Part shown: in pieces, positions 9,274-17,558 of the stretch
Position numbering within the stretch: the stretch's first letter is position 1
How the letters are laid out: every line of letters starts with the position of its first letter
Source: Actinomyces procaprae
GTDB lineage: Bacteria > Actinomycetota > Actinomycetes > Actinomycetales > Actinomycetaceae
DNA length: 64,000 nt
Reading direction: 5' to 3'
Assembly (NCBI RefSeq): GCF_004798665.1
Contig: NZ_CP039292.1
Span: 2,852,001-2,916,000 of the forward strand
Made by a program: the position numbers and the translations under genes
Notes under the pieces: generated by a model
Told to the model about the DNA's origin: nothing
The model's database searches: none
What the model saw: the letters and a program-made list of their open reading frames with translations, nothing else

Positions 9274-10260
9274 TCAGTCCTCCTCCCAGAGCCGCCAGGT
9301 GAAGCTGTGCGACTGCCCCACCGCGAGGGTGATCAGGTCCTGGCCGGTGTTGAAGGCGTTGGGCGGGCAGGTCATGGGCTCGACGGCGACGCCCCTGCGG
9401 CCCAGGTGCTCCCCGCTGTAGACCTGCACCCAGGGGACCGCGGCGCTCATGACCACGCTGCGCTCGCCCTCTCCCCCGGTCAGGCGCACCTGCCACTCAC
9501 CCTCCGGCAGGCCGGTGTAGGCGTTGTCCGTGGCGGTGGCGCCGACCAGGCGTCCGGCGCGCCAGTCGCACTCGGTGCCGGTCACGTCCCGCTCCCCTGC
9601 GGGGGCCATCCGGGAGTCGACGTCGAGAATGCGCCGGGCCGGGACCTGCAGGCTGCATTCGTCCAGCGGGACCGAGCGGGTCAGGTAGGGGTGGCAGGAG
9701 ACCCCGTAGGGTGCGGGCGCCGGGGCTCCGCCCTCAACCGGGGCGCCGACCACGCCGACGGACCGGGAGACGGCGGCCCCGGCATTGGTGGCGGTGGTGG
9801 TGACAGTGAGCCCGGTGCGGGCGTCCAGCTCGTAGCGGACCGTGACCTCCAGCGCCCAGGGATAGGCGTAGGAGGCGGGCAGGCCCAGGGTGAGCAGGAC
9901 GGCGCTCGCCGAGGCACTGCCGGCCGCCGCGCCGTCGTCGGGCCCGGAACCCGAGCCGACGGCGAAGTTCGTCCAGCCGACCAGGCCGTGCAGGGCCGCC
10001 CCGGTCTCGGGCTCGTTGCACGGCACGAGGTAGTCCACACCGCGGTAGGTGTAGCAGGAGCCGGCGATGCGGTTGGGCCAGGGGGCAAGGGTCTTGCCCT
10101 GCCAGGCGCCGGGCAGGGACTCCTCGGCGTCGAAGGGGATGACCAGGTCGCGGCCCTGCCGACGCAGGTACACCAGGGTGGCGCCTGCGGTGGCGATCCG
10201 GGCCTCGTAGTCGCCGGCCCTCAGGTCTATGAGCTCTCCGTTGAGCGGGGGGTGGTTCAT
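9274..10260 (-). CDS. Aldose 1-epimerase (mutarotase) family protein
   Basis: A 328-residue galactose-mutarotase-like protein expected to interconvert sugar anomers in the cytoplasm. The ATG at 10260 (MNHPPLNGEL) is chosen because the family N-terminus starts there; the ribosome site is weak. Motifs include TLAPWPNRIAGSCYTYRG, LHGLVGWTNF (catalytic-type His), SCHPYL (second His) and the C-terminal AVEPMTCPPNAFN (Glu). The protein belongs to the short GalM-like group common in actinobacteria. It is cotranscribed with the following LacI gene. A role in supplying the right anomer of imported arabinose or galactose is plausible but not shown. Confidence 0.88.
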   Translation of the reverse strand: MNHPPLNGELIDLRAGDYEARIATAGATLVYLRRQGRDLVIPFDAEESLPGAWQGKTLAPWPNRIAGSCYTYRGVDYLVPCNEPETGAALHGLVGWTNFAVGSGSGPDDGAAAGSASASAVLLTLGLPASYAYPWALEVTVRYELDARTGLTVTTTATNAGAAVSRSVGVVGAPVEGGAPAPAPYGVSCHPYLTRSVPLDECSLQVPARRILDVDSRMAPAGERDVTGTECDWRAGRLVGATATDNAYTGLPEGEWQVRLTGGEGERSVVMSAAVPWVQVYSGEHLGRRGVAVEPMTCPPNAFNTGQDLITLAVGQSHSFTWRLWEED

Positions 10261-10519
10261 GCTTGCTTCCGTAACTCTCGTGGGGCCGCCGCCCCTGATT
10301 GTTGTCCGGTCGGGCGCAATCGTAGTCGACACTCTCCCGCAAGGGTGTAACGCGACCGGCCTCCCGGACATATACCGGGTGTGGGAACCACCAGTCCCGC
10401 GCGCCCGCCGACGCCGGCATGACCGGCGGCACCGGGAGTTCCGCGAGAATGGTTCCAGGTACCCACACCGCAAGTGCTGCATCAGGCCCACCGGGCCGCC
10501 GTCAAGGAGGCGACCGACA

Positions 10520-11026
10520 ATGAACCGGTTTAAGACGAGTCGGACGACCGGAGCCGACCGCACCGCCCGGCGTATGGGCGCCGTTGGCGCAGCCCTGGTC
10601 GTGGCGCTTCTGGGCGTGGCAGTACTGGGAGGATGCGCGGCGCGGCAGGCTGACGACGCGCGCCCCGACCCGACGGCGCGGCCGTGCGTATTCACCTATG
10701 CGGTCGCCCAGGACGAGGATCGGATCTACCTGGATGCGCTGTGGCAGGGGCGGCTGGAGGTGGACGAGGACAGCGGTTGCATCCAGGGGGCAGACGTCGG
10801 CGCGGACGACGATCAGGAGCCGGGGACGGGCCCGGTGGGCATGGTCTTCCCAGAGGGCACCGAGGTCACGTCCGACGGCACCGAGATACGCCTGCCGAGT
10901 GGAGGCACCATCCCCATCGGCCCGGAGGTCTCACTGGGTGGAGGCTTCTTCCCGGACGCACCCGCCACACCCTCGCCGAGTCCCGGATACGGCGAGTACT
11001 TCATGGTCAACGATGCACCCGAGTGA
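10520..11026 (+). CDS. Small secreted lipoprotein of unknown function
   Basis: A 168-residue predicted lipoprotein. AAGGAGG precedes the ATG at 10520. After a basic n-region, a hydrophobic segment (about residues 19-36) ends in the lipobox VLGGC. The mature part is acidic and Pro/Ser-rich near its end, with two Cys residues (PCVFTY, SGCIQG) that could form a disulfide. I recognise no domain. Its last 14 nt overlap the start of the sigma factor gene, so the two are translationally coupled. It could be a surface sensor for the sigma/anti-sigma pair (inference). Confidence 0.75.
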   Translation: MNRFKTSRTTGADRTARRMGAVGAALVVALLGVAVLGGCAARQADDARPDPTARPCVFTYAVAQDEDRIYLDALWQGRLEVDEDSGCIQGADVGADDDQEPGTGPVGMVFPEGTEVTSDGTEIRLPSGGTIPIGPEVSLGGGFFPDAPATPSPSPGYGEYFMVNDAPE

Positions 11027-11600
11027 GGCCCGCTCAACAGCACCGGGGAGGTCCGACCCGCCGACGAGCCGGACCTCCCCCGACGCGCCCCGCTCCAGCA
11101 CCGCCTCGACACACCCGCACGCGGTCGAGGCATTCCAACGTATCTACACGGACCATCAGCCGCACATGCTGGCGATCGCCAGGCAGCGCCTCGGCAGGCA
11201 GGCCGTGGCTGAGGACATTACCGCCGAGGCATTCCGAATAGCCTGGCAGCATCATGTGTCCGGCGGGGAGGTCACCGTCCCGTGGCTGTACCGGACGCTC
11301 CGCAACCTGATCGCCAATCAATACCGCAGGCATGAGCGTGACTCGAAGTACTTCAACTCGATGAGCAACGCCCGCGAGAAACACCGGTCGATCGAGAGCG
11401 CGGTTGACGACTCCATTCTGATTCGTCAGGCCATGGGGACGCTCAGCGACGCCGACCGTGAGCTCCTACGGATGGCGTACTGGGAGGAGCTGACGCGATC
11501 CGAGATGGCATCCGTCCTCGGAATCACGACCGTCGCCGTCCGGGTGCGTCTTGCGCGGGCAAGGCAACGGCTGCGCGCCGCGCTCGGAGAGCCGGGGTGA
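11013..11600 (+). CDS. RNA polymerase sigma-70 family factor (ECF-like)
   Basis: A 195-residue ECF-type sigma factor. The ATG at 11013 lies inside the end of the lipoprotein gene and the frame is open from there. An unstructured lead (about residues 1-35) precedes region 2 (FQRIYTDHQPHMLAIARQRL... with DITAEAFRIAWQ). Region 4 follows (LSDADRELLRMAYWEELTRSEMASVLGITTVAVRVRLARARQRL), a clear helix-turn-helix. It is followed by a gene for a single-pass membrane protein, the usual position of an anti-sigma factor. The target regulon is unknown. Confidence 0.88.
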   Translation: MHPSEARSTAPGRSDPPTSRTSPDAPRSSTASTHPHAVEAFQRIYTDHQPHMLAIARQRLGRQAVAEDITAEAFRIAWQHHVSGGEVTVPWLYRTLRNLIANQYRRHERDSKYFNSMSNAREKHRSIESAVDDSILIRQAMGTLSDADRELLRMAYWEELTRSEMASVLGITTVAVRVRLARARQRLRAALGEPG

Positions 11601-11630
11601 GAAGTGCACGCAGGAGGTCGACACCGTTCC

Positions 11631-12371
11631 ATGAACGATCTTGAGCGCAGAATCCAGGACTCGCGCCCCCGGGGACCCGGACGGGGCTCCCCGCTCTCGC
11701 GGCGCGCGCAAGCAGACTTCGAAGCAATCACCGGCCACGCCTACGAACGCCGGCGTCAGCGCCCCGAAGCGCGGAGGTCGCCGCTTGAGCGGAGCGCCCG
11801 CGCCCGGCTCCTGATGCCCGCCGCGGCCGCGGTCGCGATTGGACTCGCCGTCGGATCGTTCGCGGTCTCGCAGATCGGCCGCCCGACTCAGGGCGACGGC
11901 GATGCCGAGTCCATTACGGGGGACTCCTACCAGCTCGCCGGCCAGTCGGCAGCCGCGCAGCCCTATGAAGACCTACGGGCACTCGCCCAGGCCGCGGACC
12001 TCGTCGTCGTAGTCGAGGTTCCCGCCCGGGACGGTACGGAGAGGACGGATGGCACCGCGATCAATCCGGACGGAATCACAGTAGCTGAAGTCGACGAGGT
12101 CCTGATGCCGGCGCAGCTGGACCTGTCGACGGTGCAGGTTGTGGAGGATCCCGTGGACTCGGGCGGACAGTCAGCGCTGGCCGCGGTCGATGGCGCCAAG
12201 GCGGTGCTGTTCTTGAACGCCTCCGGTGAGCCGGGGGTGTACACGCTCACCCATCCGACCCAGGGCGTGCTCGGCGTCGACGGCGGCGAGGTCCGTCCGG
12301 TCCTCGCCGCCGTCGACATGGGGGGAGTGGAGACGGTCGCTCAGCTCAGGAGCCTGCTTGACGACCAGTGA
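11631..12371 (+). CDS. Single-pass membrane protein, candidate anti-sigma factor
   Basis: A 246-residue protein with a charged cytoplasmic N-terminus (about 1-58), one membrane helix (about 60-83, LLMPAAAAVAIGLAVGSFAV) and an acidic outside domain. I recognise no zinc-binding anti-sigma motif, so the anti-sigma call rests on topology and on being the third gene after the sigma factor. The ATG at 11631 is used; a GTG at 11604 is an alternative. The extracellular part (VVVVEVPARDG..., AKAVLFLNASGEPGVYTL) is reminiscent of small sensor domains without a clear match. It ends 8 nt before the convergent permease gene. Confidence 0.65.
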   Translation: MNDLERRIQDSRPRGPGRGSPLSRRAQADFEAITGHAYERRRQRPEARRSPLERSARARLLMPAAAAVAIGLAVGSFAVSQIGRPTQGDGDAESITGDSYQLAGQSAAAQPYEDLRALAQAADLVVVVEVPARDGTERTDGTAINPDGITVAEVDEVLMPAQLDLSTVQVVEDPVDSGGQSALAAVDGAKAVLFLNASGEPGVYTLTHPTQGVLGVDGGEVRPVLAAVDMGGVETVAQLRSLLDDQ

Positions 12372-12379
12372 CGCCGGCC

Positions 12380-13312
12380 TTACTGCCCTCCCAGGCCGGT
12401 GGTGGCCACGGCCTTGATGATCTGGCGCTGGAAGGCCATGAACAGGATCGTCAGCGGCAACGCGGCGATCATGGCGGATGCCATGGTCTGGGCGTAGATG
12501 GTGCCGTAGGCGTTCTTCACCGTGGACAGACCCACCGGCAGCGTCATCAGGTCGGGGTTGTTGGTGACGATGAACGGCCACATGAAGTTGTTCCAGGCAC
12601 CGATGAACACGAAGATGGCCACTGCGGTGACAATCGGCCGGGACACCGGCAGGATGATGTTCCAGAACAGGCGCCAGTTGCCTGCGCCGTCCACGCGGGC
12701 GGCATCCTCCAGTTCCTGGGGAACCTGGTCGAAGTACTGCTTGAAGATGAACACCATCATCGGGGCGATGGTCTGCGGCAGGATCACACCGGCGAAGGTG
12801 TCCACCGCGTTCAGCAGCACCATTTCCTTGAACAGGGGCACGATCAGGATCTGCCCGGGGACCATGATGAGCGCGATTGTCAGCGCGAGCAGGATCTTGC
12901 GTCCGCGGAAGATGGTGCGGGAGAAGGCGTAGCCGGCCAGCGCGCAGATGATGACCGTGAGGATGGTGACCGCGGTGGCGATCAGGAAGGTGTTGCCCAT
13001 CCAGGTGAACACCTCGCCGCGTGCGAATACGGTGCGGTAGTTCTCCAGGGTGAAGCCGCCGTCGGGAACCCACTGCAGCGGCAGTGACTGTGCCTGTACC
13101 TCGGTCTTGAAGGAGGTGTCGATCGCCCAGGCGAGCGGCAACAGCCAGGTGAGGGCGAACAGGCCGAGGATGAGGAAGGCGACGACGCGGGCCACCTTGC
13201 TGTCTCCCAGCAGCAGACCGCGGGTGCGGCGGATCTCCGCATTGCGCTCGGCCCGTTCGCGGCGGTGCCGGTCGCGCAAAGAAGTCGGCGGGGCGATGGA
13301 CTCAGCGCTCAT
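12380..13312 (-). CDS. Carbohydrate ABC transporter permease, MalG type
   Basis: A 310-residue inner-membrane permease of the CUT1 class. The cytoplasmic N-terminus has a basic RDRHRRERAERN run. Six membrane segments follow. The EAA loop EDAARVDGAGNWRLFWNIILPV contacts the ATPase. Its ATG overlaps the last 11 nt of the MalF-type gene, and GGAAGGA precedes it. No ATPase gene lies nearby, so a shared MsmK/MsiK-type ATPase elsewhere is expected, as is usual for actinobacterial CUT1 systems. The operon includes a binding protein and a GH51 enzyme, so arabino-oligosaccharides are the likely cargo. Confidence 0.92.
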   Translation of the reverse strand: MSAESIAPPTSLRDRHRRERAERNAEIRRTRGLLLGDSKVARVVAFLILGLFALTWLLPLAWAIDTSFKTEVQAQSLPLQWVPDGGFTLENYRTVFARGEVFTWMGNTFLIATAVTILTVIICALAGYAFSRTIFRGRKILLALTIALIMVPGQILIVPLFKEMVLLNAVDTFAGVILPQTIAPMMVFIFKQYFDQVPQELEDAARVDGAGNWRLFWNIILPVSRPIVTAVAIFVFIGAWNNFMWPFIVTNNPDLMTLPVGLSTVKNAYGTIYAQTMASAMIAALPLTILFMAFQRQIIKAVATTGLGGQ

Positions 13313-14297
13313 TGTTGGCGTCCTTCCGAGAGCGGGTCAGGAACCGGAAGGCCACGGTGATGACGATGATGACGACGAAGAAGATGTACGACATCGCCGA
13401 GGCGTAGCCCATGCGGTAGTTCGTGAAACCCGTGTCGTAGATGTATTGGAGGATGGGGCGGGTGGAGCCCTCCGGGCCGGAGCCGCCGGCGAAGGCGATG
13501 AACATCTGGTCGAAGATCTTCAGCGATGCGATCACCTGCAGCGTGGCCACGAGCACCGTGGTGCTGCGCAGCTGCGGCAAGGTGACAGACCACAGTTTGC
13601 GCCAGAAGCCGGCGCCGTCGACCTCAGCGGCCTCATAAAGCAGGTCCGGGATCGCCTGAAGGCTGGACAGGTACAGCAGGAAGTTGAAGCCCACGGTCCA
13701 CCAGACGGTCAGGATCACCATGGACCACATGGCCACGTCCACGTCGGTGAGCCAGCCGACCCTGTCCAGCCCGAGCCGGCCCAGCCAGTAATTGATGAAA
13801 CCGACGTCGGAGTTGAACAGCCAGGTCCAGATCTGCACGACGACGGCGACCGGCAGCAGGTAGGGGGCGAAGAATGACAGCCGCCAGAACCACTGGCCGG
13901 GAATGCCGGTATACACCAGCAGCGCCATGATCAGGGCGACGAGTACCAGCGGAATGGTGCTCATGAGCGTGAAGGCGAGCGTGTGGCCCAGAGTGGACCA
14001 CATGGTGGGGTCACCGAGTGCCTCGGCGTAGTTGGCCGGCCCCACCCAGCCACCGTTGCCCATCAGGGACTGCTCCGTGAAAGACAGCCACAGCCCGTAG
14101 ACGATGGGGGCAATCAGAAACAGGAAGGCGACGACGAGGAAGGGAATGACGAAGGGCATGCCGGAGCCGAGTCGCCTAACCGCACGGGAGGAGTCCTGTG
14201 CGCTCCGGCTCGCGCTGGCCCGATGACCGGTCCTCGTGGTGGAGGCCGTAGCCGGATCCGTGCCGGCTGCCGTACTCACGGCAGTTCTAACAGTCAT
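13302..14297 (-). CDS. Carbohydrate ABC transporter permease, MalF type
   Basis: A 331-residue CUT1 permease. The ATG at 14297 (MTVRTAVSTA) has AAAGGAGA upstream; the frame is open further upstream, but that stretch overlaps the binding-protein gene and is not real coding. A ~45-residue Ser/Thr/Ala-rich tail leads into the first membrane segment (MPFVIPFLVVAFLFLIAPIV). The EAA loop reads EAAEVDGAGFWRKLWSVTLPQL. It pairs with the overlapping MalG-type permease to form the channel. Confidence 0.92.
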   Translation of the reverse strand: MTVRTAVSTAAGTDPATASTTRTGHRASASRSAQDSSRAVRRLGSGMPFVIPFLVVAFLFLIAPIVYGLWLSFTEQSLMGNGGWVGPANYAEALGDPTMWSTLGHTLAFTLMSTIPLVLVALIMALLVYTGIPGQWFWRLSFFAPYLLPVAVVVQIWTWLFNSDVGFINYWLGRLGLDRVGWLTDVDVAMWSMVILTVWWTVGFNFLLYLSSLQAIPDLLYEAAEVDGAGFWRKLWSVTLPQLRSTTVLVATLQVIASLKIFDQMFIAFAGGSGPEGSTRPILQYIYDTGFTNYRMGYASAMSYIFFVVIIVITVAFRFLTRSRKDANNER

Positions 14298-14314
14298 AGC
14301 GGGTCTCCTTTCAC

Positions 14315-15652
14315 TCAGGCCGGCGGGTTCTGGGCGAGCATGCGGTCCAGCCGGTCGATGAGTCCGTCCACGGCCTGCTCCGGCGTGAGGGAGCCGGACA
14401 GCCAGCAGGACTGCATAACCTCCGCCACACGCGCCTGGAAGTCGGAGCCGGATCCCGTGAACCAGGCGGCGGGTTCGAAGACGGCCTGGCCGATGGCATC
14501 GGCATAGTGGGACTGGGGCACGAGCTCGGCGTAGGCGGAGGATGAGGTGACCTCCACGTTCGCGGGAGTGTGCCCGCCGGCCGCCCAGTCGAGGGAGTTC
14601 TTGAGCATGCCGGCCACGACCTCGTAGGCCGCATCGCGCCTGGCCTCGTCCACACTCGTCTGGTGCGGGAGGACGAATACGTGGGAGTCGCCGAAGGTGG
14701 CGGGCGTACCGAACACATTGGGCATGGGCATGGCGTCCAGGGGCACGCCGGCGTTCAGGAAGGTCTGGTACTCCCAGTTGCCCATGAAGGTGATGCCGGT
14801 GCGGCCGGTGGAGAAGGAGGCGATGGCGCCGCCGTAGTCCATATCCGGCTCGGCGACGGTGCCGTCGAGCATGTCCTTGATCAGGGAGGTGACCTTGATG
14901 GCGGCGTCTCGGTCGATCTGCGCCTCCTGCCCCGGAGTGAGGGTGCATTCCGCACCGGTCTGGGCGTACAGGCCCCAGAACATGCGGGAGACCTGGGCGC
15001 CGTCGCCGGTGTAGCCGAAGGACATGCCCTGCCCGCCGGTTACCTCCGCCAGGCGGCGGCCGGCGTCGAGGAAGCCCCCGGGGGAGTCCAGTCCGGTCAG
15101 GGTGCCGTCCGCGGCAAGCAACCCGGCCTGGTCGCACAACTCGGTGTTGAAGAAGAGGATGAAGGCGTGGAAGTCCAGCGGGACGGCATACAGCTGCCCG
15201 TCAACGAAGCACTTGTCCCACAGCAGTTCGGGGAAGTCCTCCGGGGTAATGCCGTGATCCGCCAGGCGATCCAAGTCCCAGGTGTCGAGCAGCCCGCCGG
15301 GGGCATAGCCGATCACTCGAGTGGCGTGCATGACGGCCAGATCCGGGGAGCGCCCGCCGACCGAGGACATCGCTAGCTTCGTGTAGTAGGGACCGCCCCA
15401 GGTGAGCACCACGGGGTCGATCTCAAGCTGCGGATTCTGCTGTCCGACGGTGTCCATCATGGCCTGGAAGACGCCGCCGTCACCGCCGGTGAACAGATGC
15501 CAGAGCTGGATCCTGGTGCGGTCGGAGGCGGATACCGCGGACGAGCAGCCGCCCAGCAGGCCGGTTCCGGCCAGTGCGGCGCCCGAAAGCATGGCCGCGG
15601 TCAGAAAGCGACGTCTGCTGAGGTGCGCCGACGGAATCGATGGTTGACTCAA
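14315..15652 (-). CDS. Carbohydrate ABC transporter substrate-binding lipoprotein
   Basis: A 445-residue sugar-binding lipoprotein. I choose the TTG at 15652 (SQPSIPSAHLSRRRF), because AAGGAGG lies 5 nt before it; an ATG at 15724 would add 24 residues ahead of the signal. The signal sequence contains SRRRFLTAAML, a possible twin-arginine motif, and a lipobox LLGGC. The mature start IQLWHLFTGGDGG is typical of family 1 binding proteins. It lies downstream of the GH51 gene, separated by strong hairpins, and upstream of the two permease genes. Confidence 0.9.
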   Translation of the reverse strand: MSQPSIPSAHLSRRRFLTAAMLSGAALAGTGLLGGCSSAVSASDRTRIQLWHLFTGGDGGVFQAMMDTVGQQNPQLEIDPVVLTWGGPYYTKLAMSSVGGRSPDLAVMHATRVIGYAPGGLLDTWDLDRLADHGITPEDFPELLWDKCFVDGQLYAVPLDFHAFILFFNTELCDQAGLLAADGTLTGLDSPGGFLDAGRRLAEVTGGQGMSFGYTGDGAQVSRMFWGLYAQTGAECTLTPGQEAQIDRDAAIKVTSLIKDMLDGTVAEPDMDYGGAIASFSTGRTGITFMGNWEYQTFLNAGVPLDAMPMPNVFGTPATFGDSHVFVLPHQTSVDEARRDAAYEVVAGMLKNSLDWAAGGHTPANVEVTSSSAYAELVPQSHYADAIGQAVFEPAAWFTGSGSDFQARVAEVMQSCWLSGSLTPEQAVDGLIDRLDRMLAQNPPA

Positions 15653-15738
15653 CGTGACCTCCTTGTCAGTCGTGAGTGAGTGGCGCCCGTGGGGGCGGCG
15701 CGTACGGACTGTCGAGCCGTACACACCGCCCGGGTGGG

Positions 15739-15775
15739 GCGTCGGCGACGGGTCGGGCCGGCCCGCCGCCGACGC
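15739..15775 (-). terminator. Intra-operon hairpin between the GH51 and binding-protein genes
   Basis: GCGTCGGCG (15739-15747) pairs perfectly with CGCCGACGC (15767-15775), and the loop contains the palindrome CGGGCCGGCCCG. It lies 17 nt after the GH51 stop codon, without a U-run. It may end part of the transcripts or protect the mRNA 3' end. A second, smaller hairpin (GTACGG/CCGTAC) follows downstream. Confidence 0.5.
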
Positions 15776-15791
15776 TTTGGACTCCTTTCTT

Positions 15792-17297
15792 TCAGGCGAG
15801 CTCGACCGCCAGCCAGGAGGCGGGCGGCAGCGTGGTGGCGAGCACGCCGTCGGCCAGCGTCACCTCGTGCGGGACGGGGCGGACGCGGTCGGGGTCGTCG
15901 GCGGTGTTGACGGCGTCGAGATCGTCGGGCGCGATGATCTGGGCCGCCTTGACGCGGCTCACGCCCAGCGCCCCCAGCGCGGCGGTGACGTCGACCGCAT
16001 CGGTCAGTGAGCGGTTCAGGGCCAGCAGCGAGCCGGTTCCCGTCTCCTCCTCCCAGGTGACCACGGCGTCGACGGCGTCGACCTCGCCATAGCGCTCGGT
16101 ACCGGCGACCGGGCTGGCGACGACGGCGTCGTAGGCCTGGCCACGGGCGATCCGGGAGGCGATGGCGAAGGGGTGGAAGGTGGTCTGCCGCCAGGCACGG
16201 CCGCCCTTCTCGGTCATAATCGGGGCGATCACGTTGACCAGCTGCGCCATGGAGGCGGCCTTGACGCGGTCGGCGTGGCGCAGCAGGGAGATCAGCAGGC
16301 CGCCGACCACCAGGGCATCGGCGCCGGTGTAGACGTCCTCGATGCGGGGGGCGGCCTCCGGCCAGTCGTCGGGGGCGAAGCCGTGCTCGATGGAGTTCCA
16401 GGCGCCTAGGCGCCACACGTTCCACTCGTCGACGCTGACCATGATCTTCTTGTTGGAGCGGTGCTTGGCGCCGACGGCGTCGGCGGTGGCGATCACCCCG
16501 TCGATGAAGCGGTCCAGGTCCACGCCGGCGGCCAGGAAGCTGGCCCGGTCCTGGGCGTCGGGGTCGACGTAGCGGTGCAGGCTGATGTAGTCGACCTCGT
16601 CGTAGGCCAGGTCGAGGATGGTGCGCTCCCAGTCGCCGAAGGTGGGCATCTCCCAGGAGGAGGAGCCGCAGGCCACCAGCTCCAGGTCCTGGTCCACCAT
16701 GTGCATGGCGCGGGCGGTGGACAGGGCCAGGTAGGCGTAGTCCGCGGCGTTCTTGTGCCCGACCTGCCAGGGGCCGTCCATCTCGTTGCCCAGGCACCAC
16801 ATGCGCACGTTGTAGGGGTCCTCGTGCCCGTTGGTGCGGCGCATGTTGGCGTACTGCGTGTCTGCCTGACCGTTGACGTAGTCCAGGAGGTTGACGGCGT
16901 CGGTCTCGCCGCGGGTGCCGAGGTTGATGGCCAGCATCGGCTCGATGCCGGCCTGGTCGCACCAGGTCATGAACTGGTCGGTGCCGAAGGTGTTGGGCTC
17001 GGTGGTGTGCCAGGCGAGCTCGAGCCGCCGGGGCCGGTCCTGGATGGGGCCGACGCCGTCCTCCCAGCGGTAGTTGGACACGAAGTTGCCGCCGGGGTAG
17101 CGCACGGTGGTGACCCCGAGCTCGCGCACCAGGTCCATGACGTCCTGTCGCAGGCCGTTGGCGTCGGCGGTGGGGTGGTCGGGTTCGAAGATGCCGGTGT
17201 AGACGCAGCGCCCCATGTGCTCCACGAAGGAGCCGTACATGCGGGGTGAGATGCGACCGATGGGGCGGTCGGCGTCGACCGCGATACGTGCTGTCAA
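15792..17297 (-). CDS. abfA: Alpha-L-arabinofuranosidase, GH51
   Basis: A 501-residue intracellular GH51 enzyme that removes terminal alpha-L-arabinofuranosyl residues from arabinan or arabinoxylan oligosaccharides. I choose the TTG at 17297, preceded by AAAGGAGAGG; this gives the normal family length and N-terminus (ARIAVDADRPIGRISPRMYG). The acid/base is Glu172 in WCLGNEMDGPW and the nucleophile Glu291 in SVDEWNVW. YPGGNFVSNYRWEDGVGP is a family signature. No signal peptide. It is the first gene of a transporter operon and is divergent from a LacI gene, with operator boxes between. A second GH51 lies at 40413. Confidence 0.93.
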   Translation of the reverse strand: MTARIAVDADRPIGRISPRMYGSFVEHMGRCVYTGIFEPDHPTADANGLRQDVMDLVRELGVTTVRYPGGNFVSNYRWEDGVGPIQDRPRRLELAWHTTEPNTFGTDQFMTWCDQAGIEPMLAINLGTRGETDAVNLLDYVNGQADTQYANMRRTNGHEDPYNVRMWCLGNEMDGPWQVGHKNAADYAYLALSTARAMHMVDQDLELVACGSSSWEMPTFGDWERTILDLAYDEVDYISLHRYVDPDAQDRASFLAAGVDLDRFIDGVIATADAVGAKHRSNKKIMVSVDEWNVWRLGAWNSIEHGFAPDDWPEAAPRIEDVYTGADALVVGGLLISLLRHADRVKAASMAQLVNVIAPIMTEKGGRAWRQTTFHPFAIASRIARGQAYDAVVASPVAGTERYGEVDAVDAVVTWEEETGTGSLLALNRSLTDAVDVTAALGALGVSRVKAAQIIAPDDLDAVNTADDPDRVRPVPHEVTLADGVLATTLPPASWLAVELA

Positions 17298-17364
17298 GGG
17301 ATCCTCTCCTTTGAGTCGGTTGTGGGCCGTGCCTCCGGCGGGCGGTGCCGGCGCGCTGCCGTTG

Positions 17365-17398
17365 TCACCATGGTGACCCTCTACTTCAACGTTGTCAA
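17365..17398 (-). promoter_or_regulatory. abfA promoter with overlapping operator TTGACAACGTTGAA
   Basis: On the minus strand, TTGACA (17398-17393) and CACCAT (17375-17370) are 17 bp apart. The -35 is part of the box TTGACAACGTTGAA (17398-17385), also found before the divergent LacI gene and before the GH127 gene. The -10 lies within a perfect palindrome, TCACCATGGTGA, at 17365-17376. Confidence 0.6.
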
Positions 17399-17488
17399 TC
17401 CCCACGGCGCCGTCCACGAACGAACATCAACCCGACTTCTTCTGCCGTACCAGCGCACAGCTGGAGCGAACGGGGAAACAAAGGCAAA

Positions 17489-17512
17489 TTGACAACGTTT
17501 GACATCGTTGAA
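17489..17512 (+). promoter_or_regulatory. Two overlapping operator boxes, 10 bp apart
   Basis: TTGACAACGTTTGA (17489-17502) and TTGACATCGTTGAA (17499-17512) are two copies of the same box shifted by exactly 10 bp, about one helical turn. They lie ahead of the LacI gene at 17559 and suggest autoregulation with two repressor dimers on one face of the DNA. Confidence 0.55.
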
Positions 17513-17558
17513 CGTGCGTCGCGGCACAGTCGGCGTGCGTTTCTGTATGCTGCCGCGC

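Noticed and set aside
10584..11012. N-terminal extension of the sigma factor frame
   Set aside because: The extra 143 codons overlap the lipoprotein gene in another frame and are Arg/Thr/Ser-rich; region 2 begins well after the ATG at 11013.
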